Below, piece by piece: positions 14,348 through 20,103 of a stretch of 20,103 bases of DNA; position 1 is the stretch's first letter, and every line of letters begins with the position of its first letter. The stretch covers positions 1 to 20,103 of the IMG/VR virus record IMGVR_UViG_3300031569_000053. One strand, 5' to 3'. The position numbers and the translations under genes are program-made. The notes beneath the pieces were generated by a model. That model did no database searches. It was not told the origin of the DNA and saw nothing but the letters and a program-made list of their open reading frames with translations. The stretch is from a virus.

Positions 14348-15884
14348 CAATTCTTAAATTATTAATTACACAATCTGTAGATAATATAGTAGTTGCTACT
14401 GAAACAGCATTTGACAATGCACTTTTTGTAACTAGTAGTGGATCTATAATCCCACTTTTAATAAGATTACAGCTTTCACCTGTTATAACATTAATTCCCC
14501 ACCCAACATCAAGAAATGGTCCGTATGAAATACCAGCATTACTTAATATTTTTTTGTAAGGATATTTTATTGCATTAATTAAAATTTGCTCATTTAATGT
14601 TGGATCCTCAATTGAATCAGCCGCATTATGTAATGCTATACCAGCACCGGGAACAATTCCTTCTTTTATTGCAGCTTTAGTTGCGCATATCGCATCTTCA
14701 ACTCTATCTGATTTTTCTTTTAATTCAATATCTGAATTTGCACCTACTTTTACTATTGCTATTTTAGCTGATAGTCTTGCCAATCTTTTTTCTAAACGAA
14801 TAATTTCAGCTGGAGGTTTGTTTTTAGATAAATCTTTTTTAATAAACTTTATTGCTTTTTTAATTTCGTCTGATGGTTTATCTACTTGAATAATAGTTTC
14901 TTCATCAGTAGTTACACTTTTTAAACATGTACCTAAAAATTCTGGTTTAATTAAATCAAGATCGTCTCCTAAATCTTCATTAATTATTGTTGCTTTCGTT
15001 AGCATAGCTAAGTCAGTTAACATTTCTTTTTTTGTTATTCCGTATGTTGGAGCATTAATAACATTAACCTTTATATTTCCTTTAACTTTATTCATTGCTA
15101 AAGCGGATATTACTGGTGCTTCTATATCTGCAACTATTAATAAGGGTTTATTGTTTTTTATAACATATTCTAATACACTTTGTATTTGTCTTACATTTTC
15201 TACAGGAGATTCAATTAATAAAACCAAAGGGTTTTCTAATTCTGCTGCACGCTTTTCTTTACTAGTTATAAAATGAGAGTTTGTTAATCCTTTATCGTAT
15301 TGTACTCCATTAACTACTTCAACTTCTGTTTCTGCTAGATCTGACATTTCCATCATTACAACACCTGTCTTATTGACTGCTCTAAAAGCATTGCCAATTA
15401 TTTTTCCAAGATGTGGATCGTTATTAGTTGATATAGTTGCTATTTGATCAATCATATCTCCTTTAACAGGAACCTTAATTTTATCTAAATATTTTAAAGT
15501 CTTTTTAAGAGCCTGTTCAATTCCTATTCGAACATCCCTAGTACTTATACTCTTATCTACTTTAGATGCCTCTACGAGTATTGCATGAGCTAATACGGTT
15601 GCTGTAGTAGTTCCATCTCCAGCTTCTCTAACTGTTTTACGGGCAGCTTCTTTTAAAAGTGTTGCTCCCATGTTTTCAACTGGGTCTAATAGTATAATAC
15701 TATCTGCCACAGTTACTCCATCTTTTGTAATAACAGGTTTGCCTGCTCCATCTTCTAGCATAACACATTTACCGCCAGCTCCTAATGTAGAGCTGACAGC
15801 ATTAGTGAGTTTATTTATACCTTCAAATACTTTTTCCCTAGCTTCATCTCCAAAGCTAAGATTTTTGACGATTGCGTCTGACAT
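14331..15884 (-). CDS. groEL: Phage-encoded chaperonin GroEL (group I-like Hsp60)
   Basis: The 517-residue protein aligns along its whole length with GroEL. It has the nucleotide-loop equivalent TLGAGGK (33-39), ITKDG with D55, DGTTTAT (90-96) with D90 (catalytic base D398 equivalent is D397 in RVEDA), and the apical helices. Differences from E. coli GroEL are visible. TLGPKGR has become TLGAGGK. Apical substrate residues Y199 and Y203 are L and H, L234 is Q, and the hinge glycines G374-G375 are A373-K374. VAGGG is VPGAG, and the C-terminal GGM tail is absent (ends NLRIDEGNR). All acidic ATPase residues remain, so it should hydrolyse ATP. It overlaps a groES gene, making a self-contained pair. 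Likely clients are phage capsid or fibre proteins. Confidence 0.95.
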   Translation of the reverse strand: MSDAIVKNLSFGDEAREKVFEGINKLTNAVSSTLGAGGKCVMLEDGAGKPVITKDGVTVADSIILLDPVENMGATLLKEAARKTVREAGDGTTTATVLAHAILVEASKVDKSISTRDVRIGIEQALKKTLKYLDKIKVPVKGDMIDQIATISTNNDPHLGKIIGNAFRAVNKTGVVMMEMSDLAETEVEVVNGVQYDKGLTNSHFITSKEKRAAELENPLVLLIESPVENVRQIQSVLEYVIKNNKPLLIVADIEAPVISALAMNKVKGNIKVNVINAPTYGITKKEMLTDLAMLTKATIINEDLGDDLDLIKPEFLGTCLKSVTTDEETIIQVDKPSDEIKKAIKFIKKDLSKNKPPAEIIRLEKRLARLSAKIAIVKVGANSDIELKEKSDRVEDAICATKAAIKEGIVPGAGIALHNAADSIEDPTLNEQILINAIKYPYKKILSNAGISYGPFLDVGWGINVITGESCNLIKSGIIDPLLVTKSALSNAVSVATTILSTDCVINNLRIDEGNR

Positions 15885-15911
15885 AATTTAATTAAATTTG
15901 ATTAGTAATAT

Positions 15912-16202
15912 TTATTTGAAAGTTTTTACAACTTTAGGTCCTTCAAGATAACCAATTTTCTTTTTATAATAATCTATAGAGGCATCAATTGCAGCTTCCG
16001 CTCCTTCTAATGTTTCTCTTCTAGTTACATCATTCCAATTAGTATTAATCTTAAAGTCCTGATATTCAGTTTGAAAAAATCCGTTTGGTAACTGGGTTAT
16101 ACGCCAATTTTCTTTATCGGCAATGTGCTTCCAAAGGTTTGTGGTTTCTTCTGAGATTTGTGGTTGACTACTCCACGAACTAGTCTGGTAATATACTGTC
16201 AT
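15912..16202 (-). CDS. 96-residue phage protein of unknown function upstream of groEL
   Basis: The frame is open to a TTG at 16229, but the ATG at 16202 follows the A-rich leader ACCAAAACCAAAATG and gives the compact start MTVYYQTSSWSSQPQ. The middle is rich in aromatic residues (LWKHIADKENWRITQLPNGF), and it ends helical and basic (AIDASIDYYKKKIGYLEGPK). It has no membrane helix or catalytic motif. The C-terminal TLEGAEAAIDASIDYYKKK segment resembles short helical tails seen in phage proteins of unknown role. It lies 27 bases before groEL and downstream of the structured leader at 16219-16265, so its translation may be regulated by that element. Confidence 0.72.
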   Translation of the reverse strand: MTVYYQTSSWSSQPQISEETTNLWKHIADKENWRITQLPNGFFQTEYQDFKINTNWNDVTRRETLEGAEAAIDASIDYYKKKIGYLEGPKVVKTFK

Positions 16203-16218
16203 TTTGGTTTTGGTTTTT

Positions 16219-16265
16219 AGCTTACACAAATTGTTATAATGCTAAAGGTAAGCTTTCTTTAGCAT
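16219..16265 (-). promoter_or_regulatory. Candidate H-type pseudoknot in the leader of the 96-residue gene
   Basis: The arms of one hairpin are 16239-16247 (ATGCTAAAG) and 16257-16265 (CTTTAGCAT), nine perfect pairs around a nine-base loop. The loop bases 16248-16254 (GTAAGCT) are also complementary to 16219-16225 (AGCTTAC), seven pairs. The order A-B-A'-B' is a pseudoknot topology, or else two alternative stems that switch. It lies 17 bases before the preferred ATG at 16202 on the transcribed (minus) strand, so it could control that gene and the chaperonin genes behind it. Not a recognised riboswitch class. Confidence 0.5.
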
Positions 16266-16308
16266 ATTGGTTTATATTATATTATCACTTGTTTTTTGTG
16301 TTTTTTAA

Positions 16309-17286
16309 TTATTTTATTTTTATAAATAAAGGTTTTGTTGTATCAGTGTCTGTTCTTGCTGTTGTATCACCTATACCTCCAAAAGCAACTCTTGTTACTT
16401 CCATAGTATAAGCACCAGCAGTCATACAGAAAAAATAGCCATTATAATATTGCAATGAAGCACCTCCAGCAGATCCTAAGTTTACGTTATATCCTGTACT
16501 TACCCCTTGTAAATCATATTGATAAGTTGGAGCCCCTGCTTGCTCACCCATAACATAATAATTATTACCATCAAAAGCACATCCTTCTTTAGTACCACCT
16601 CCTTGAAATCCAAAACCTGTAGCAACACCAGTAACCGCGTTGTACGTTGCTACCCTTCCACCTTGGAAGTGAGGACTTGCAACTGAAGTATATACTATAT
16701 ATACACCATCTCCACCGTCATCATAGTAGCCTAAACCAAGAATACTACTTCCCTGGTAAGCCACACTAAAACTAAAGCCTGTAGAACCGCCTGAAGTAGT
16801 ACGTTCAACTAAATTAGTACCACTGCTTGGTATAAGAAGAGTAGTTCCATTAGAAGTCATAGCTTGCATGTTTGCATATGCAGTAAAAACAATACCACCC
16901 CCTCCAGAAAGATTACCAGTAGTGGCATCAACGGTGTATTCTCTTACAGCACCAGTTGTTTGTTCTAACGCATACCAATTAGTACTAGTTCTAGCTAGTC
17001 CTCTAGTAACAAAAGTAGTTGAAAAAGCTGAAGATGTTTCAAATTGAGTTAAAATTTGATAATTTACATTAGCATCAGGATAAGTAGAATTTACTCCGGC
17101 TAATGTATTGCCTGTTTTTAACCAATAATCTCCGTTAGGATGAGTATAAAGACCAGTCGTTGCATTATAACCCGTAGGGTTTCCTGTTGTGCTAACACTA
17201 AAAGATTCATAAGTATTAACTGGTAAACCCGTACCGGTTGCTCCACCTCCTGTTGCTAATTCTAAACTTCCTAAATATATTGCCAT
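16309..17286 (-). CDS. Tail protein, beta-propeller-like
   Basis: This 325-residue protein starts MAIYLGSLELATGGGATGTG, a tail-fibre-like N-terminus seen in marine phages. The body shows repeated strand-turn units: WYALEQTTGAVREYTVDATT, a VYIVYTS unit with RVATYNAVTGVATGFGFQ, and NNYYVMGEQAGAPTYQYDLQ. The repeats have (Y)-(T/V)-x-TG-x pairs about 45-55 residues apart, as expected for a beta-propeller of kelch or NHL type. It ends in TKPLFIKIK. It belongs to the tail-fibre cluster, after the 42-residue mini protein. A receptor- or glycan-binding role is likely but inferred. Confidence 0.75.
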   Translation of the reverse strand: MAIYLGSLELATGGGATGTGLPVNTYESFSVSTTGNPTGYNATTGLYTHPNGDYWLKTGNTLAGVNSTYPDANVNYQILTQFETSSAFSTTFVTRGLARTSTNWYALEQTTGAVREYTVDATTGNLSGGGGIVFTAYANMQAMTSNGTTLLIPSSGTNLVERTTSGGSTGFSFSVAYQGSSILGLGYYDDGGDGVYIVYTSVASPHFQGGRVATYNAVTGVATGFGFQGGGTKEGCAFDGNNYYVMGEQAGAPTYQYDLQGVSTGYNVNLGSAGGASLQYYNGYFFCMTAGAYTMEVTRVAFGGIGDTTARTDTDTTKPLFIKIK

Positions 17287-17298
17287 TGTATTGTTATT

Positions 17299-17427
17299 TT
17301 ACGGTGTTGTTATGTATATTGTTGATGAACTATAAGATGGTAAAGCAGTATACTCTGCAGCTGTTAATGTTATAGTTTTTATAATTGATGAATCTACATT
17401 TGTTGATTCTATTTGTGTTCCTGCCAT
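17299..17427 (-). CDS. 42-residue mini tail protein with LTxxEYxAL...TIYI motif
   Basis: The ATG at 17427 opens a 42-residue frame beginning MAGTQIESTNVDSSI and ending TALPSYSSSTIYITTP. The segment ITLTAAEYTALPSYSSSTIY is the L-T-x-x-E-Y-x-A-L ... T-x-Y-I pattern common in the connector repeats of phage tail fibres and minor tail proteins. The gene exactly fills the gap between the glycine-rich fibre gene (ends 17438, 10 bases away) and the 325-residue gene (starts 17286, 12 bases away), with an A-rich leader (ACAATAAAATGG). It may be an independent adaptor subunit. It has no signal or membrane helix. Confidence 0.72.
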   Translation of the reverse strand: MAGTQIESTNVDSSIIKTITLTAAEYTALPSYSSSTIYITTP

Positions 17428-17437
17428 TTTATTGTTT

Positions 17438-18667
17438 TTAGCTAAATGTTATTGTTCCTGTTCCAGTTGTAAAAATTAATACTGAGTCTGTGCCTACTAT
17501 ACTAGGTGTAGGTGTGTTTAAAGTACCTGTAACTGCAAAGCTTGAAACATCAGCTGTTGGGTAGCGTAGGATAACTGTACCTGAGCCGCCATCTCCAGGG
17601 TTTTGACTGCTGTCCCCAGCTCCAGCTCCTCCGCCAGTATTAACAGCGCCATCAACCCCATCAGATGCATTACGTTTTGCACCAGCTCCTCCGCCTCCGG
17701 CGCCCCCTGGATTTGCACTAGAATAACTAGTACCACATCCACCACCACCACCACCAGCGTAATAGTTTCCTGTTCCTCCAATAATGTTTACCTCTAATCC
17801 ATCGCCACCATGCCCAGTGGCGTTTGTACCCCCTAATTCCGAAGCTCCGCCTCCACCCCCACCTTTAAATGTAGCTGCTGGATTATTTCCTACAAAACCT
17901 AACCCACCACCGAAACCTTGATTAGATGTTCCATTGTTTGGATAAACTGTATCGTTGTCGTAATCATTTCCTCCACCAGATCCTCCTACAACAATTCCTG
18001 TACCTTGATGTCCTGAACCACCAGAACCGCCAACAGATGTTATTGTTGAAAATACAGAATTTAAGCCACTAGCCCCATTGTTAGGATTTACATTACTACC
18101 AGCTCCTCCAGTTCCGATAGTGACTGTGTAATTTGTTGCAGCTGTTAAAGATAAAGATGATTCAGCAGTAGCTCCTCCACCAGATGTAGAGCCATAAGAA
18201 GTCCGTAAACCTCCAGCACCCCCTCCACCAGCGGCGTCTCCACCTCCTCCGCCACCTCCAGCAACTACTAAAAAGTCAACAGCAAAGGTAGTAGGTACAT
18301 TAACAAGTGCATCAGTACCATCATTAGCAGCAAATTCTGCCACCCAACCTTGTATAGTTCCTGAGTATATAATGCTTACAGCACCTCTTTGGTAATCTAT
18401 TTTAACATCGTTTGCAGAACCGTTTATATTAGATTGTGCAGTAATTGTAATCTTATTAGTCTGTGCAGTACCAGCATAATCTACTATGCTTACTATATCT
18501 CCTACACTGGCAGTTGGTGGCATAGTTACAATAACTTGATTAGATGTTGTATTAACAAAATAGCCTTGCGATGCTACAGCTTGGAAGTTACCTGTTTTAA
18601 CAGTTGCTTGCCAGTCTACTCCTAAACCTCCTTGTATAAGTTCTTTTGTTACTTTTGTTAATGCCAT
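17438..18667 (-). CDS. Glycine-rich tail fibre protein
   Basis: This 409-residue protein has a conserved head, MALTKVTKELIQGGLGVDWQ, then VKTGNFQAVASQGYFVNTTS (1-115), which I recognise as a tail fibre attachment domain found in cyanophage and marine phages. From FLVVAGGGGGGG (about 132-143) to about 360 it is a glycine-rich domain with SLSLTAATNYTVTIG and SVFSTITS interruptions, likely polyglycine-type strands or an adhesin-like region. The last 48 residues (362-409) form a conserved end module, SGTVILRYPTADVSSFAVTG ... GTGTITFS. The partner fibre gene upstream shares this module. The fibre probably binds the host surface. The start at 18667 is an ATG six bases after the upstream stop. Confidence 0.85.
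   Translation of the reverse strand: MALTKVTKELIQGGLGVDWQATVKTGNFQAVASQGYFVNTTSNQVIVTMPPTASVGDIVSIVDYAGTAQTNKITITAQSNINGSANDVKIDYQRGAVSIIYSGTIQGWVAEFAANDGTDALVNVPTTFAVDFLVVAGGGGGGGDAAGGGGAGGLRTSYGSTSGGGATAESSLSLTAATNYTVTIGTGGAGSNVNPNNGASGLNSVFSTITSVGGSGGSGHQGTGIVVGGSGGGNDYDNDTVYPNNGTSNQGFGGGLGFVGNNPAATFKGGGGGGASELGGTNATGHGGDGLEVNIIGGTGNYYAGGGGGGCGTSYSSANPGGAGGGGAGAKRNASDGVDGAVNTGGGAGAGDSSQNPGDGGSGTVILRYPTADVSSFAVTGTLNTPTPSIVGTDSVLIFTTGTGTITFS
17442..17464. repeat. 23-base exact direct repeat, copy 1 (fibre gene 3' ends)
   Basis: CTAAATGTTATTGTTCCTGT plus TCC is identical to 18678-18700. It encodes the last residues (GTGTITFS) of both glycine-rich fibre genes and reads through the end of the C-terminal module. 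Confidence 0.85.
17511..17587. repeat. 77-base near-identical direct repeat, copy 1
   Basis: Matches 19413-19489 with six mismatches over 77 bases and no gaps. It codes for the SGTVILRYPTADVSS--TGTLNT core at the end of the glycine-rich domain in both fibre genes. Confidence 0.85.
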
Positions 18668-18673
18668 AATATT

Positions 18674-20103
18674 TTAACTAAATGTTATTGTTCCTGTTCC
18701 GCCTATAAATTGTAATATTGAATCTGTGCCGTCTGTAAATTTTGTTTGAAAATGTTCATTAGCAAGCAATGTAACATTACTAGCTGACAAAGCTGAATTA
18801 AATATACGTACTTGGTCTATTGAGCCATTTAAATATCTTGTGCCTGATGACAACCCAAGCTGAATAGATGATATTGTTCCTACTGGATTTGAAAGCGTAA
18901 AACTTGCGCTATCAACCAAAGAGCCATCTATATAAGATTTTACGGTTGAGCCGTCATAAGTCATAGCATAATGCTTCCAAACACCTTTTGTTACTGAACC
19001 TGATGGATTGTAATTATATTGATTAGTAGTATAATTTCTAAACAAAAATCTTGATGAATATCCAGTGCTTCCTGCTGAAAAAACAATAGTTGTATGATTA
19101 GGATAAGATTGATTATCAGATAATTCTAAAATTGTATTTTCATCAGTATCCGATGTTACATTACACCAAGCTGATAATGTAAATGTAGATGGAGAAAAGG
19201 TTGAAGTAGGTAAAACTATTTTACTACTACTCCCATTAAACACAGCCGCTTGACCAAATCTTCCAGCTGCATAAGGGCTAAGATTTGAAGCTGTACCATT
19301 ATATCCATTACCACTTGAATCAGTAACCGTAGTACCACTTCCACCTTCTAACTTATAGTAAGCTGTGTTTGCTATAGGATAAGCTGTGTCTGCAATTGTG
19401 TCTACTGTAGATGGTGTGTTTAAAGTGCCTGTAATTGCATAGCTTGAAACGTCAGCTGTTGGATAGCGTAGGATGACTGTACCTGAGCCTCCAGCTCCTC
19501 CACTAAAAAATCCACCATCTCTTTCAGAGCCACCACCACCGCTTCCAGTATTTGGTGTTCCATTACTACCAGTTGAATGGCTTGCATCACCTCCCCCACC
19601 AGAGCCACCAGTTCCAGGGGTATATGCTGACGGAAACGTTGATCCACCACCACCTCCAGCTCTTGTTACCGAAGTTCCTGTTATTGATGAAGCTAAACCA
19701 GAACCACCATTACCTCCAGTGCTTCCACCATTAACTCCAGCGGAACCACCTCCACCACCACCTCCAGCGGAATAGGGCGGATTTGATCCACCTCCATCTC
19801 CACCAGCGTATCCTTGATTAGAATCTCCAGCTGCCCCTGTGCCAGTACTGTTACTACTCTCCACCCTAGTTGAACCACCTCCAGAGCCTCCAGTTAAGGG
19901 CTGTTTTGTATAGGCTCCACCGCCACCCCCTCCATTGGAGGTAATTGTTGAAAAGACTGAGTTATAACCTGTATTTCCTTGAGAACTTTCACCACTTGCT
20001 GAATACCCTCCATTTCCTCCAGCCCCTACATTTACTGTATAGCTTGTACTAGCTGATAAAGAAAGAGATAATTCACTAGATCCACCACCTCCAGATGACT
20101 CTG
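18674..20103 (-). CDS. Glycine-rich tail fibre protein with inserted LamG-like domain (5' end cut by window edge)
   Basis: The frame is open to base 20103, so the N-terminus lies outside the window. A GTG at 19864 is only an internal codon. The visible part starts SSGGGGSSELSLSLSASTSY, parallel to SGGGATAESSLSLTAATNY of the downstream fibre gene. It continues through NSVFSTITS and glycine-rich repeats to SGTVILRYPTADVSS. After TGTLNTPS the paralogue ends within about 20 residues. Here about 215 residues intervene with YYKLEGGSGTTVTDSSGNGY, GQAAVFNGSSSKIVLP, FTLSAWCNVTSD, GVWKHYAMTYDGSTVKSYID and LNGSIDQVRIFNSALSAS, a classic LamG/concanavalin-like jelly roll. The end module DGTDSILQF--GTGTITFS follows. 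It is probably a carbohydrate-binding fibre. Confidence 0.85.
   Translation of the reverse strand, partial: ESSGGGGSSELSLSLSASTSYTVNVGAGGNGGYSASGESSQGNTGYNSVFSTITSNGGGGGGAYTKQPLTGGSGGGSTRVESSNSTGTGAAGDSNQGYAGGDGGGSNPPYSAGGGGGGGSAGVNGGSTGGNGGSGLASSITGTSVTRAGGGGGSTFPSAYTPGTGGSGGGGDASHSTGSNGTPNTGSGGGGSERDGGFFSGGAGGSGTVILRYPTADVSSYAITGTLNTPSTVDTIADTAYPIANTAYYKLEGGSGTTVTDSSGNGYNGTASNLSPYAAGRFGQAAVFNGSSSKIVLPTSTFSPSTFTLSAWCNVTSDTDENTILELSDNQSYPNHTTIVFSAGSTGYSSRFLFRNYTTNQYNYNPSGSVTKGVWKHYAMTYDGSTVKSYIDGSLVDSASFTLSNPVGTISSIQLGLSSGTRYLNGSIDQVRIFNSALSASNVTLLANEHFQTKFTDGTDSILQFIGGTGTITFS
18678..18700. repeat. 23-base exact direct repeat, copy 2
   Basis: Identical to 17442-17464. It sits at the 3' end of the LamG-containing fibre gene. 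Confidence 0.85.
19413..19489. repeat. 77-base near-identical direct repeat, copy 2
   Basis: Counterpart of 17511-17587. Together with the 18678-18700 repeat it brackets the LamG-coding stretch, which is missing between the equivalent repeats in the other fibre gene. Confidence 0.85.

Noticed and set aside
15912-16229. Start of the 96-residue gene at the TTG at 16229
   Set aside because: The ATG at 16202 has a typical A-rich leader. The TTG would place coding sequence into the pseudoknot arm.
19473-19775. Proline-rich open frame on the plus strand
   Set aside because: It is the complement of the glycine codons (GGN read as NCC) of the fibre gene. Its repetitive composition has no other support.
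18674-19864. A complete 396-residue fibre gene starting at 19864
   Set aside because: The codon at 19864 is a GTG inside a longer frame that stays open to the window edge and matches the paralogue's upstream sequence.
17420-20103. CCACCACC-type repeats resembling a satellite or CRISPR-like array
   Set aside because: The units are irregular codon-level repeats of Gly triplets without constant spacers.

Overview
This window is a piece of a tailed double-stranded DNA phage genome. Every well-supported gene is on the minus strand, so transcription runs from base 20103 towards base 1. The DNA is visibly AT-rich. Starts are preceded by A/T-rich stretches such as AAAATTATG, with no recognisable Shine-Dalgarno sequence, a habit typical of Bacteroidota. 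Together with the family resemblance of many small genes to marine flavobacterial phages, this points to an uncultured, probably marine, phage of a Bacteroidota host. The host assignment is inference. The window contains no rRNA, tRNA, CRISPR array, transposase or integrase.

Layout in transcription order. (1) 20103-16309: host-recognition region. It holds two paralogous glycine-rich tail-fibre genes (one cut by the window edge and carrying an inserted LamG-like domain), a 42-residue mini tail protein and a probable beta-propeller tail protein. (2) 16308-14087: an intergenic leader with a candidate pseudoknot, a 96-residue protein of unknown function, and a phage groEL-groES pair. (3) 14090-9135: about a dozen short, tightly packed genes. 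They include a winged-helix-like protein, a one-helix membrane protein, an M15 peptidase (endolysin candidate), a basic DUF6321-like protein, small proteins sharing a DLxDMP motif, a small HExxH protein, a three-helix holin and a coiled-coil protein. (4) 9134-1: the packaging and head module. It holds a protein with two GroES-like domains, a possible small terminase subunit, large terminase, portal, a scaffold-like charged protein, major capsid protein, a conserved virion protein and the first codons of another gene.

The most interesting theme is chaperonin biology. The phage carries its own GroEL, a dome-less GroES, and, about 5 kb away in the packaging module, a second protein that reads as two fused GroES folds. 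The GroEL is unusual at the nucleotide loop, in the substrate-binding residues and at one hinge, and it lacks the GGM tail. A natural hypothesis is a phage-specific folding machine for capsid or fibre proteins. A second theme is modular tail-fibre evolution: near-identical DNA repeats flank a LamG cassette present in only one of two adjacent fibre genes. The longest stretch without a gene is about 106 bases (16203-16308).
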